A stretch of DNA of 64,000 nucleotides from contig NZ_UAUU01000011.1 of NCBI RefSeq assembly GCF_900457465.1, positions 1,550,001 to 1,614,000 on the forward strand, read 5' to 3'. Each line of letters opens with the position of its first letter. Position 1 is the first letter of the stretch. This DNA comes from Sphingobacterium multivorum (lineage in GTDB: Bacteria > Bacteroidota > Bacteroidia > Sphingobacteriales > Sphingobacteriaceae). The notes beneath the pieces are model-generated. The model was not told where the DNA came from. It ran no database searches and saw nothing but the letters and a program-made list of their open reading frames with translations. Shown here one piece after another: positions 50,517 to 60,073 of the stretch. A program made the position numbers and the translations under genes.

Positions 50517-52035
50517 CGTTTTCTGTCCTCATTATTGGTAATGTGAAATTAAAAGTAGAACCTTCTCCGGGTTCGCTTTCTACCCAAAGGGTTCCGTTGT
50601 GATGCGTTATGATCTCGTGCGAAACATACAGTCCAATACCTAATCCCGGAAATTTCTTTTGGGTATGGCCGGCGCGAAAGAAGCGCTCAAATATTTTTTG
50701 CTTGTCGACATTTGCTATTCCCATGCCATAGTCTCGTACAGAGATCTTGACAAAATTGGCAACCCTGTGAATGGCAACGTCGATTCTATTTGAACCCGGT
50801 GAATATTTGATCGCATTGGACAACAGATTATTGATTACCTGAATAATTTGTAATTCATCGCCGCTAACTGTAGCATCTGTGGAGCCTAATAGGTTTATTT
50901 TGTAACCAGGTACACCTACCATTATATTGTCAATGGCTTCCCGAATTGTATGATCTATGGCAAATGGCTCCATGTGGAGCTCAATATGGCCAGACTGTAT
51001 TTTTGAGGTGTCTAGTAATTTAGTAATCAATATATTCAGTCGATCTATATAGGCCGAAATTTTATCCAGTGTACTGACAAATTTATTGTCGGAATGGTCT
51101 ATACTAAGTCGTTGCAGAATCTGTACAAGCCCCTTAATGGTCGTTAGGGGCGTCTTTAGTTCATGACTAGCGACGGACAAAAAATCGTATTAACGTAGAT
51201 CCTGTTCTTTTTTCTCGGTGATGTCTTCAATGGCGATCAGGATACGGTCTTTATATTGCCCTTCAAACTCTATGCGATAGGCATTTAATAGCATCACTTT
51301 GCGGCCGATATGCGGAAATACATGTTCTACTTCGTAATCAATTACGGGATTGCTGGTTGGTAAAATATGCGTAAGAAGTTCCTTCAAGGAGGGGATATCC
51401 CATTGCTTATTGCCCAGATCAAACAATAATTTTCCTACAGTCTCTTCTGAGGAGACGTGAAATGATGTTAAAAAATGTTTATTTGCACTCAGCACAATAT
51501 AATTGCCATCGAGTACTAGAAGACTTTCGCGAACCGTTTCAATCATGCTCGAGAGGAAGCTTTCCTTCTCCTGCAATTCTTTGGTTCGTTGCTGTATTTT
51601 GATCTCAACATTGTTTTTTTCCTCCCGGAGTTCGTGTTCGGCCTTTTTACGCGAGGTAATATCATTTTGAACACCAATAAAGTGCGTCACCTGGCCGGCC
51701 TCATTCTTCACAGGTGAAATGAAAAGCTCATTCCAAAAAAGTGTTCCGTCTTTGCGTTAATTGCGAATTTCGATCTTACATTCTTCACCATTTTTGATAC
51801 AATCTTTGAGGATGTAGCGTTCAGGTTGAGAACGATCCTGCGCTTGCAAAAAGCGACAATTGTGACCGATAATTTCATCGTGTGAATAACCACTGATGTT
51901 TTCAAAGGCCTTATTGCAATAGATAATCGGATTATCATGCTGCAAATTATCGGTGATAATAATGCCTGAATAAGCAGAATTTAAAGCCTTAAGATATATA
52001 TTTAATTCATTAATGCCTGACGCACGTTTTCCCAT
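50506..52035 (-). pseudogene. LOV-domain (blue-light) sensor histidine kinase with two in-frame stops
   Basis: One frame, 510 codons, with TAA at 51757-51759 and 51190-51192. Residues 20-125 form a LOV domain: PIIYCNKAFENISGYS, the flavin-adduct motif GHNCRFLQ (Cys 60), then RKDGTLFWNELFISPVKNEAG and HFIGVQNDI with the conserved Gln. The first TAA replaces the aromatic residue in N-(Y)-R-K-D-G. A coiled coil and a PAS domain (about 165-275) follow, then HisKA (VASHELKTPLTTIKG) and HATPase (GLGIGLYV). The second TAA replaces a Lys-like codon before DFLSVASHEL. There is no membrane helix. A working protein would be a soluble FMN-binding light sensor. Confidence 0.85.
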
Positions 52036-52381
52036 ATAGTGTTGTATTCCAAATATCGTTGTCCAATTTAATCTATAAAACTAAAACCAATGAAAAACAG
52101 CCTGTTTTTTTTGAAAACACGTATAAATCCGCGTCAGGAGTTTAGCTAGCACGTGGTACTGTACACCAAACAACATAAACTGAGTGTTGGTAACATATGC
52201 TAATATTGCCTAAAATATTACATACAAATTTGTTAGTAACGTACATTCAGCGGTATATTGTAGTAAATGTATGACTTCTAGTTAATTTTACTTGAAATTT
52301 TGATAGCCTACCAAAAAGATTCTCGGAATACGCGTGATACCGGCAATGATTTTCTATAAAAACATAAATCATAGTAAAGAA
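52036..52381. other. Intergenic region without a recognised gene
   Basis: Between the divergent LOV kinase and the decayed hydrolase. No coding frame with family features, RNA gene or terminator is seen. Confidence 0.5.
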
Positions 52382-53310
52382 ATGAATACAACTAAATTGA
52401 CTCCTGAAATAATTAAAATAATTGAAAACCTGAACAAGCTTCATGTGTTTGACGGCATAAATTCATTAGAAATAAAGCTGCAAAGGATATGAGGCAATGG
52501 CATTCGGCTCAGCGGCAAAAAAGAAGCAGTGAAAATGTTAGAAGAATTTAATATTCGTAGCAAGAATCACGAAATTCCTGTGAGAATACACCGACCCAAT
52601 GAAATTATAAATGAAAAATCACCGGCCATCATTTATCTTCATGGCGGTTGGTTTATTTCTGGAAGTTTTGAGACGCACGATGCTATTGTCTGTCAATTGG
52701 CCAACGCTACGGGTTGTGCCATTGTTTTTGTGGACTTTCGACTGGCGCCAGAGTATCCTTTTCCGGCTGGTTTCGATGATGCTCAATCAGCGACTGAGTG
52801 GATCGTTAATAATTCGGACTCTTTAAACATCGATAAAACTATGATTGGAATTATTGGCGACAGTGCGGGGCAGCTTTAACCGTAGGAGTTTCGACAAGGC
52901 CTGGTGAGCATTTGAGGTTTCATGTGTGATTTATCCGGCAGCTGATAATCAATTAAGTACAGTCAAAGAAAGACTATCAAAATGGTCCGATTATTAATAA
53001 GGAGGAAGGAATAAAAGCCTGGAATTGGTATCTAACCGACCAAATGGATCAACAGAACCCCATAGCAATTCCTCTTTTGATTGAATATTTTAAGAATACG
53101 CCTCCAACGTTGATTTTATTGACTGAGCACGATCGGTTGCGGGATGAAGGAAAACAATTGGCAGAGAATATGAAAACCTCCGAAATTCCAGTCAAAATTA
53201 CTCATTACAAAGAGATTGCCAATGGTTTTTTGCATATGGGAGCTGTTTTAAGAGAAACCAGAGAAGCTTTTCGGGACATCGCAGCATTCACAAAAGAAAA
53301 CTTAAAATAA
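52382..53310 (+). pseudogene. Alpha/beta hydrolase (HSL/esterase type), heavily frameshifted
   Basis: The gene starts at MNTTKLTPEIIKIIENL (52382) but has at least five frame breaks: two between about 52470 and 52520, one missing G at about 52870 (GDSAG followed by AALTVGVS), and two between 52920 and 52980. Recognisable parts are the oxyanion segment YLHGGWFISGS, the nucleophile elbow GDSAG, the Asp region LLTEHDRLRDEG and the end HYKEIANGFLHMG, where the catalytic His of the usual H-G-F is Asn. The number of lesions and the lost His argue for real decay rather than sequencing error. Confidence 0.82.
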
Positions 53311-53558
53311 TCTTCCGAAAAAGTTACTTCAATATCGTGTAAGGTATTTCTGAAACCGTCCTCAACAAGGGCTAGCATATGACCATACGATCGATTTGCC
53401 AGTTCTGAACAAACTTCTCCGGACTGTCCTGAAAGCTTAATACATTGTAGCAAAAATTTCTTCTGTGGATTTGATTAAACGATTTTAGGTTGTCCATTGT
53501 TCTCAGAATAACTGTACAAAAACAGTACAAAAAAGGTTGAAAACGTAAAAAGCAAAAT

Positions 53559-54002
53559 ATGAATGGATTTAATAAAAATATGTTGGGCGGATTGATCGGT
53601 GCGCTCGTACTCAATGTGGTCCATAGTGCTGCCAAGAGATTCGATCCCAAAGCTCCAGAAGTGGATAAAGTGGGCGAAGAAGCGATGCAGAAAACGGTGC
53701 GCTTTGCTGGATTTAAACCGCCAAAGGGCAATGCATTGGTGGCGGCAACTTTTGGGGCAGATGTAGCTTCCAATGCCATGTTATATACCCTCATCGGATA
53801 TGGAGGTCAGAAAAATATGCTGCTCAAAGGAGCGTTGCTCGGAACGGTAGTTGGTCTGGCAACACTGACTATTCCAGAACAGGCCGGACTGGATGCCAAG
53901 CCAATAAAAAAGACTGATCGTACCAAGTTTATGACCTTGGCCTGGTATGTGATCGGAGGAGTGGCCGCTGGTCTAGCCATGAAAGCGATGAGCAAGAGTT
54001 AG
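53559..54002 (+). CDS. Hypothetical glycine-rich membrane protein
   Basis: A 147-residue protein with hydrophobic Gly/Ala-rich segments near residues 8-25, 70-105 and 125-143, the last as TLAWYVIGGVAAGLAMKAM. The segment NALVAATFGADVASNAMLYTLIGYG suggests two or three membrane helices. I do not recognise the family. Good codon structure and a clean frame support a real gene. Confidence 0.65.
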   Translation: MNGFNKNMLGGLIGALVLNVVHSAAKRFDPKAPEVDKVGEEAMQKTVRFAGFKPPKGNALVAATFGADVASNAMLYTLIGYGGQKNMLLKGALLGTVVGLATLTIPEQAGLDAKPIKKTDRTKFMTLAWYVIGGVAAGLAMKAMSKS

Positions 54003-54179
54003 GAAAGACTAGAGTTGGTAAATTTATCAGATTACATTGTTCAATGCATGCCCCTTTAAGCGCCAATCTAAAATGAAAAAACATCTTTTTTGATCTAGAT
54101 CATCGTTTTAAGCCGTCGGGAAAATTGAAATTTGAATAGCTTTCAATAAGGGAAGTCTATCAGATTAAAAGTAATTAAC

Positions 54180-54383
54180 GAAATAGGAATAGATAGTTTT
54201 ATCGCTACCGGAGCATATGATGGTGGGTTGAGTTCAGCGGAAAATATAACAGCAATGAAAGCCCTATTGTCAAAGATAGCGTTTGCAGATCAGGCAGGAT
54301 TGCATGTCTTCGGGCTCGGGGAGCATCATAGAAAAGAATTTTTAGATGAATCAAAGCCAGTAGGAGTAGCTCGTCATCTTTAG
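54180..54383 (+). pseudogene. Fragment of an LLM-class (luciferase-like) flavin oxidoreductase
   Basis: The frame reads EIGIDSFIATGAYDG, LLSKIAFADQAGLHVFGLGEHHRKEFLDES, which matches the N-terminal region of LLM monooxygenases (GEHH motif). There is no start codon, and a TAG ends it after about 68 residues; the remaining ~250 residues of the family are absent. Confidence 0.7.
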
Positions 54384-54730
54384 TATTTCCTGCAAATTCA
54401 GCTATTTGGATTGCATTGCTATAGTTCACGTAAAAGGACTTACAGGTGACCAGGGATTATTGACCACCGGGTTTTGTATTTAAGTATGAGAAGGCTTTAA
54501 TTGAAAATAAGGCAAAAGCAATAGCGCAAATGTAGATAGCTCAAACCTTTTAGACTTTGGCTTTGTTCACTTTATGGATGAATCGGTTAAACTCTTTCGC
54601 AAAATGCCGATTACATCAATTTATCAATAAAGGTTATAAAAGATTACCGAAACTTTAGGACTTTGCCATTTGCACTGACCCTTACACGTTTTGGAAATCA
54701 GCTATGTCTGTCATTATTTTAAAAAATGGT
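54384..54730. other. Degenerate region between LLM fragment and SDR gene
   Basis: No intact gene. Short frames are broken by stops; the region probably holds further decayed sequence after the LLM fragment, but I cannot match any part of it. Confidence 0.4.
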
Positions 54731-55594
54731 ATGAAAAAAGCAGCAAGTAAAAAGATTCGACCGTTGCAAAAGCAAAAGCGACCCGGATTAGAAATAAATA
54801 TGACACCAGTTCCTGACACTTCGCCGTTAAAGTATCCTGCAGAAGGAAAATTGAAAAATAAGGTAGCATTAATTACTGGAGGAGATAGCGGCATTGGGAA
54901 AGCTGTAGCTTTGTTATTTGCCAAGGAGGGAGCTGATATTGTTATTGCCTATCTTAGTGAAACAAAAGATGCAAAACAAACCCAGAAAGAGGTTGAATCC
55001 TTCTCAAGAAAATGTACGCTGATTAAAGGTGATTTGGGAAAAGAAAATCACTGTAAAAAAGTAATTGAATTTACGATAAAAACGCATAAGAAAATTGATA
55101 TTATCGTTAATAACGCGGGGCTACATTGGCAAACAGAATCAATTGAAGAAATTACCACTGAACAGTTACACAAGACTTTTCAGAATAATTTCTATTCCTA
55201 TTTCTGGATTACGAAGTATGCCATGCCTTATCTTAAGAAGGGGGCAAGTATCATTAATACATCCTCAGTGACTGCATATCGAGGCAGTCCAAAGTTGATC
55301 GATTATTCTGCAACAAAAGGTGCAATAATTTCTTTTACACGAAGCTTGTCAGCAAATCTTATGGATAAAGGAATTAGGGTCAATGCTGTTGCGCCCGGTC
55401 CGGTATGGACTCCATTGATAGCATCTTCATTTGATCCTAAAAAAAACTCCGAATTTGGAAGCGACTCCCCAATGGGAAGGGCAGGAATGCCAAATGAAAT
55501 TGCACCAAGCTTTCTATTTCTAGCTAGCAAAGATTCACATTTTATGAGCGGTCAAGTTTTACATCCCAATGGCGGAGAAGTCGTCAATGGTTAA
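54731..55594 (+). CDS. SDR-family oxidoreductase (YghA-like, extended N terminus)
   Basis: The 287-residue protein starts with a basic tail and a Pro-rich stretch, PVPDTSPLKYPAEGKLKNK, followed by the cofactor motif TGGDSGIGKAVA, NNAG, the Ser of INTSSVTAY and catalytic YSATKGA, then VAPGPVWTPL and an ending HPNGGEVVNG. The long N-terminal arm is typical of glucose/ribitol-dehydrogenase-like stress SDRs such as YghA. I start at MKKAASKK (54731); an ATG at 54704 would add nine residues. Confidence 0.88.
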   Translation: MKKAASKKIRPLQKQKRPGLEINMTPVPDTSPLKYPAEGKLKNKVALITGGDSGIGKAVALLFAKEGADIVIAYLSETKDAKQTQKEVESFSRKCTLIKGDLGKENHCKKVIEFTIKTHKKIDIIVNNAGLHWQTESIEEITTEQLHKTFQNNFYSYFWITKYAMPYLKKGASIINTSSVTAYRGSPKLIDYSATKGAIISFTRSLSANLMDKGIRVNAVAPGPVWTPLIASSFDPKKNSEFGSDSPMGRAGMPNEIAPSFLFLASKDSHFMSGQVLHPNGGEVVNG

Positions 55595-55800
55595 CCAATG
55601 AATAAGTCACAATCAGATCTGCAAGTCGTCAATCGACATAAGGCTTTCAGTTTTTCAAAATGTTCTCTACTATGGGGTGACTGCCCCGCCAATGAATGAA
55701 TGACTCGAGCTAGCTAAATTTGTTGACAAAGTATTATTCTTTAATAAGTACAGATTTGTTGTACGAATTGTTGCTGGAATTAATATTAGTTTGAGAAACA

Positions 55801-55935
55801 GGCGGTTTTCTTATTCTCTTTCCGCTCGTCGGCGACCTTAACCATGATTCATATACCTGTTGTCGTATGGATACAGTCGCAAATTGAAGATATAGATCGG
55901 AATGAAATAATTTTAGCGGGATTGTTTCCATCATT
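55801..55935. repeat. Dispersed repeat, copy A
   Basis: About 135 bp beginning GGCGGTTTTCTTATTCTCTTT that recur at 63089-63224 with roughly 15 differences (by eye, near 89% identity), including one single-base indel. Neither copy holds an intact gene; in copy A a plus-strand frame (VVVWIQSQIEDIDRNEIILAGLFPS) crosses most of it. Origin unknown. Confidence 0.8.
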
Positions 55936-56050
55936 GAAGATTGATACCTTATGTATGTTGTTTTTGCCAAGTGATGAACTATTGCGACCGGAGGAATGTT
56001 TAGGATTGAATGGCGGCGGCTATAGTAAGATTTTTGAATTTTAAAAGGTT

Positions 56051-56731
56051 ATGATTGATATACAAAAAATATTTGCAGAGGGGGTGGAAAGCTCCTTTCT
56101 TATTGAAATAGGTGCGAGAACAATTATAATGTTTCTTCTAATATTGATCATTCTAAGGCTTTCGGGTAGAAGGGGAGTTCGGCAGTTAACTCTTTTTGAG
56201 GTTGCGATTATAATCAGTTTGGGCTCAGCTGCGGGAGATCCCATGTTTCAAGAAGAAATACCCATCTTTTATGCGATTGTTGTCTTTATATGTGTAATCT
56301 TTGTCTATAAGTTGGTAACCTGGATTACCTCCCGATCAGAGAATATTGCCCATTTATTGGAAGGTAAAGTTTTACCTGTAGTTAAGGATGGCGTATTTGA
56401 TATAAAACATGAAAATGATAATACCTTTTCGCGTATGGAATTTTTTTCTGAACTGAGAAATTTAAATGTCGAACATTTGGGGCAGGTTAAGGAAGGCATT
56501 CTAGAAGTCGATGGAACATTAAGCGTTTTATTTTATGCTGATAGTGATGTGAGGTATGGGCTACCATTATTCCCGTCTTCTTTCAAAAAGGTTGATGTAA
56601 TGAGTGCTGAAGGGCCATTCGCATGCATGTATTGCGGCCATGTCGTATTTAGTTTTAAGAACGAATCAAAGGCATGTCCAAGATGCAATAAAACACAATG
56701 GAGCAAAGCCTTGAATTCAAGAAGAGTATAG
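56051..56731 (+). CDS. DUF421 (YetF-like) membrane protein with C-terminal zinc ribbon
   Basis: A 226-residue protein with three N-terminal membrane helices (about 15-90), the conserved RLSGRRGVRQLTLFEVAIIISLGSAAGDPMF of DUF421, and a soluble alpha/beta domain (about 95-180, ending VLFYADSDVRYGLPLFP). After it come two CxxC pairs, CMYCGHVVF and CPRCNKTQW, forming a rubredoxin-like zinc ribbon that DUF421 proteins usually lack. Function of the family is not settled. Confidence 0.87.
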   Translation: MIDIQKIFAEGVESSFLIEIGARTIIMFLLILIILRLSGRRGVRQLTLFEVAIIISLGSAAGDPMFQEEIPIFYAIVVFICVIFVYKLVTWITSRSENIAHLLEGKVLPVVKDGVFDIKHENDNTFSRMEFFSELRNLNVEHLGQVKEGILEVDGTLSVLFYADSDVRYGLPLFPSSFKKVDVMSAEGPFACMYCGHVVFSFKNESKACPRCNKTQWSKALNSRRV

Positions 56732-56768
56732 AAGAATAATACCATGTATTATTTAAACAAATTATAGG

Positions 56769-56906
56769 GTGAAAAAATTTGACCGTTTTTATTTGAAGCT
56801 TTTCTGTGAACACACGATCAACATCAATCAAGGCGCAGAATCCACAATAAGCTATTTAATGGCCCGGGTTAAGATGGCGGATTATATGAATGAACCTGTT
56901 CGTTAG
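56769..56906 (+). pseudogene. C-terminal fragment of a glycosyltransferase-like protein
   Basis: A 45-codon frame ending in ININQGAESTISYLMARVKM. The N-x-N-Q-G-A-E-S-T-x-x-Y-L pattern is what I associate with the C terminus of Bacteroidota GT4-type glycosyltransferases. No upstream catalytic part is present. Confidence 0.45.
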
Positions 56907-57183
56907 TGTATTTAAAAAACTTGATGCCTGATTGTCAATTATTATGCGTACATTTATTACTGCGATCTGCTATTCATCTTAACCCATTCAGTAGATCCGA
57001 TATGATAAATACACTTGTTTTATCTCTAAATTCTCCACGATATACCTTTCGGAAATTTTCAGTTCAACAACTAGCAGCTTGCGTACTTCAAAGAGTAAAT
57101 ACGATTCAGCTTAATATTATTCCTTCCGATCAATCATAGCTATTGAAAGTAAAAGGACCATCACTTTATAAAATCCATACATC

Positions 57184-57306
57184 ATGAGTAAAGACATTAA
57201 AAAGGAAAAAAGCACCAAAGAGAAAGCACAATCTTCTTATCAAAAGGAAAAAGATGGCTCCTCTAAAGAGTTAACGGATAATGTTTTCCGTAAAAAAAAG
57301 AAATAG
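57184..57306 (+). CDS. Small lysine-rich protein (40 aa)
   Basis: Starts MSKDIKKEKSTKEKAQSSY and ends NVFRKKKK. It is highly charged, with about one third Lys, and probably disordered. Small basic proteins of this kind are frequent in Sphingobacteriaceae, but I cannot assign a family. No defects are seen, and the ATG and stop are clean. Confidence 0.5.
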   Translation: MSKDIKKEKSTKEKAQSSYQKEKDGSSKELTDNVFRKKKK

Positions 57307-57449
57307 GCAATCGAAAAGGTAGCTTATTTTTTGCACTTGCACAAGGCAGATTATTTTGAAGCGGGTATACAGTCTGGATTATCACCAGGCTTTTGCTCGC
57401 TTTTTTAATTTGCAAAGCTGAATGATATACCCATTGTTTTGACAACAAA

Positions 57450-57608
57450 ATGAGTTTCATCACAAAGCGATGTTTTTATACGTCTTCGTCTGAATATACA
57501 CGTGAAGTATGGGTAATGACGTTTGAAGTAGAACCAAATATATTCGATGGGGGTTCAATTTTAAAAAGCTCTAGGGCGATAGACTTACTCAATGGAAAAG
57601 CTCATTAA
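57450..57608 (+). CDS. Possible small protein (52 aa)
   Basis: Frame from ATG at 57450 to TAA at 57606-57608, beginning MSFITKRCFYTSSSEY. It ends 24 bases before a strong terminator, which supports a transcript here. No family is recognised; it may be a chance frame. Confidence 0.35.
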   Translation: MSFITKRCFYTSSSEYTREVWVMTFEVEPNIFDGGSILKSSRAIDLLNGKAH

Positions 57609-57632
57609 GAGCTAATCAACAATCAAGGAAGG

Positions 57633-57660
57633 TGGATCTTATGCCTAAGATCCATTTTTT
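57633..57660 (+). terminator. Rho-independent terminator
   Basis: TGGATCTTA and TAAGATCCA form a perfect 9-bp stem around TGCC, followed by six T. It implies a plus-strand transcript over the small ORFs upstream and separates them from the receiver gene. Confidence 0.88.
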
Positions 57661-57697
57661 AATAAGTGATGAAAAAAATATTTCTTAAAAAAATAAG

Positions 57698-58069
57698 ATG
57701 AAAAAGACAATAGTAGTGTGCGATGATGATAAAGAAATACTAAATGCATTTTCCTTGGTGTTAGAGAATCATTATACGATTGTTATATCTGTAGCAAACA
57801 GTTTAGTCCTGACGGAAGTGTTGGATACTATGAATGCTGATATACTCTTTTTGGACATTCATATGCATGCACGGAATGGTGACATGATACTGCGTGATCT
57901 CAAGAGTTCAGCTAAATATGATAAGCTGCCTGTGATTATGATGTCAGGTCATATCGACGGAAGAAGAATCTCTTTGGAATGTGGGGCCGAGGGTTTTCTA
58001 GCAAAGCCTTTTGAACTTACTGATCTGGAAAACTACATACGAAGATTTGTTTATGAAAGTGAATCGTAA
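57698..58069 (+). CDS. Single-domain response regulator
   Basis: A 123-residue receiver: acidic pocket CDDDKE, phosphoacceptor Asp in LFLDIHMHARNG, MMSGHIDG and the Lys of FLAKPFELTD. It has no output domain and no kinase beside it. It is similar in its C-terminal half to the receiver next to the LOV kinase, so it might share that kinase. Confidence 0.9.
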   Translation: MKKTIVVCDDDKEILNAFSLVLENHYTIVISVANSLVLTEVLDTMNADILFLDIHMHARNGDMILRDLKSSAKYDKLPVIMMSGHIDGRRISLECGAEGFLAKPFELTDLENYIRRFVYESES

Positions 58070-58264
58070 TGCCCAATCGTCACAATATAGCTTGCCGGCA
58101 CTATAGTATTCTGAAGGCAAGAACAATGACGTCGGAGGCGTATATATTTGCTCTCCTGATCAGATGGTACTCTTATTAGACTTTGCGAAATACCACTATA
58201 TATTTAGCTACAAAATTACCGAAGTATGTCGCGCCACTTCTTACTCATATTAAGCAGCCTATAT

Positions 58265-58678
58265 ATGAGGCTTCGCTTTGATACGGATGTGCCTGAGTTG
58301 TTTTATCATCATGGAAAACGCCAGGTAGTGGAAGTTCGGGCCAAGAAATACAGCCTTTGGCATATTTATCTCAATAATGCTTATGTAGGAAGTATTCAGT
58401 ATGACAGTAAGCAGTTCAATTACCACCTCGTAGATAATTGCTTACTGACCGATGATCACGTGCAAAAGTATAGCCATGATACAACGTGGGGAATTAAAGT
58501 GGATAAAGGACGATATTCGATGAAAAAGGATATAAAGTTCGAATGTGACGTGTGTGGTCAAAAGCAAGTGGTTGAGGTTTCTGTTTTGCATGGCGGTGGA
58601 ACCTTGCAAATTATGATTGATCGGTTTTTTTATAATGGATGTAGATTTTCGCAATGGCGAATGGGTAATGCTATGTAA
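58265..58678 (+). CDS. Hypothetical protein with a Cys pair
   Basis: A 137-residue soluble protein starting MRLRFDTDVPELFYHH. The N-terminal half is beta-rich (VVEVRAKKYSLWHIYLNNAYVGSIQYDS), and the C-terminal half includes FECDVCGQKQVVEV. No family is recognised. The frame is open back to 58226, but the ATG at 58265 is the more natural start. Confidence 0.5.
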   Translation: MRLRFDTDVPELFYHHGKRQVVEVRAKKYSLWHIYLNNAYVGSIQYDSKQFNYHLVDNCLLTDDHVQKYSHDTTWGIKVDKGRYSMKKDIKFECDVCGQKQVVEVSVLHGGGTLQIMIDRFFYNGCRFSQWRMGNAM

Positions 58679-58816
58679 CAATACGAGCTGGTTGACAATC
58701 GATGAACTTGCTATTATCCTGTTAATCTAATTACACTCAGTGCTATTGATGGAATACAAAGAAATAATTGTCAATAAAATTCCACAACATGACCACGAAA
58801 ACACTCCCAATTTTTG

Positions 58817-59320
58817 CTACGTAAAATGACAAATTAGCCTTCTCATTAAGCAGATATAATACGATTTGTTTGCTCCGGTAAATCCAGCGGATTCAAAGGT
58901 CGAGACAAATACAGACAGTTCGCTTTCTTCCATCAGAGGCTTGCCAATTGGTTCTACTGCTCTCGCGGGATTGATCATGAGCATGCCGGGATCAGGTCGA
59001 GCGGGAGGGATATCCTTGCGGAATATGTTCCGCAGGAACCGGTGTACGTTTTCATTCATTATGGCATCTGCAATTCCGATCTGCTTATTGAAATGAACAA
59101 AGTAGAAGTCTTCTCCAAATAGGATTTCCATCAGTTCAGTCCATGGTTGTTCTCCGCGCTCCTGATAAGGCAGCGCTAAGTTTATTATTTTATTTACCCG
59201 TTCAGGATACAATAGTGCGAGATTCCACACCACATTAGCACCCCAGTCATGACCGACGAAGGTAGCATCTTTGTATCCGAAATGATCAAGTAGAGCGGAT
59301 AAGGTCAGCAGTCCAGTGCT
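58817..59320 (-). pseudogene. Fragment of an alpha/beta hydrolase (epoxide-hydrolase type)
   Basis: The fragment reads FGYKDATFVGHDWGANVVWNLALLYPERV, the nucleophile elbow G-H-D-W-G of epoxide hydrolase-like enzymes, then a cap region and FVSTFESAGFTGANKSYY. Both the N-terminal HGFP half and the C-terminal catalytic Asp/His part are missing. The upstream end lies 15 bases from another gene's end, which suggests a deletion junction. Confidence 0.75.
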
Positions 59321-59335
59321 TTATGTTATAATCCG

Positions 59336-59635
59336 TTACTTCAGTTGGGCAGGATGAGTTACCATAGCCACGTTGATTTGGGACAATGCCGTAGGTTGAT
59401 TATTTTCGCTAAAGCCTATGCTGAAATTCTCATTAATTGGAACGAGATCGATTATGGGACAAATTTGATTTGTTTGGCTGACATAATTTTTGTCTTGAAA
59501 TGATCCTTTAAAGTGAAACCACCGACTATAGCGATGGTCACCAAGCTCATCATTGTAATAATGCCATACTTCACATTCTTTTTTATAACCAATTCCCAAA
59601 TCTTCGAATAAAAGTTTGATTTCATATTGCCTCAT
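59336..59635 (-). CDS. Hypothetical protein
   Basis: A 99-residue soluble frame starting MRQYEIKLLFEDLGIG and containing DHRYSRWFHFKGSFQ and LVPINENFSIGFSENN. The composition looks like real protein. I do not recognise the family. It may be C-terminally altered, since it ends beside the truncated hydrolase. Confidence 0.5.
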   Translation of the reverse strand: MRQYEIKLLFEDLGIGYKKECEVWHYYNDELGDHRYSRWFHFKGSFQDKNYVSQTNQICPIIDLVPINENFSIGFSENNQPTALSQINVAMVTHPAQLK

Positions 59636-59717
59636 TTAACCGTTATAAAGGTGCCATTTGATGCCCTATTTTTCCAGGTCATAGCTAATAATGTCTCTCT
59701 TGACATTCATCAATCCT

Positions 59718-60073
59718 TTACAGCAGTTTACGTTTTGCATCCTCAAATTCTGCTTGTGTAATCATTCCTTTTTCCATCAATCCATGTAATCGTTCTATTT
59801 CAGTCGCAGCATCTTTTTGGGTAATGGGGGAGATAGGCACATAATTATGAACGACGGGTTGTGAAAAATATACGCGGTTGTATTTTAAATCAAAATTCTC
59901 TTTGCGCATTGTTAGAAAAGCAATAAAGTCGATCAATGCGATAAAAGCAGGTATAAGCGTCCAACAGAAAAGGAGATAAAGGAAACCTAATCCGGTCTGC
60001 CCTAGGTAAAATCTATGTGCACCAAATACTCCAAGAAAAATGCCATTAAAGCTGCGGTTGTTTTATCTTTCAT
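59718..60073 (-). pseudogene. TM2-SHOCT domain protein, frameshifted
   Basis: From the ATG at 60073 (MKDKTTAALMAF) one missing T near 60036-60040 shifts the frame. Corrected, it reads FLGVFGAHRFYLGQTGLGFLYLLFCW, a TM2 domain of two helices, continuing into a second helix, a linker, and a C-terminal SHOCT motif AATEIERLHGLMEKGMITQAEFEDAKRKLL. The corrected length is 118 residues. TM2-SHOCT proteins are small inner-membrane proteins of unknown role. Confidence 0.8.

Noticed and set aside
53372..53794. A 140-codon minus-strand frame opposite the 53559-54002 gene
   Set aside because: The plus-strand frame has better protein-like composition; the minus frame is Pro/Ser/Leu-rich shadow sequence.
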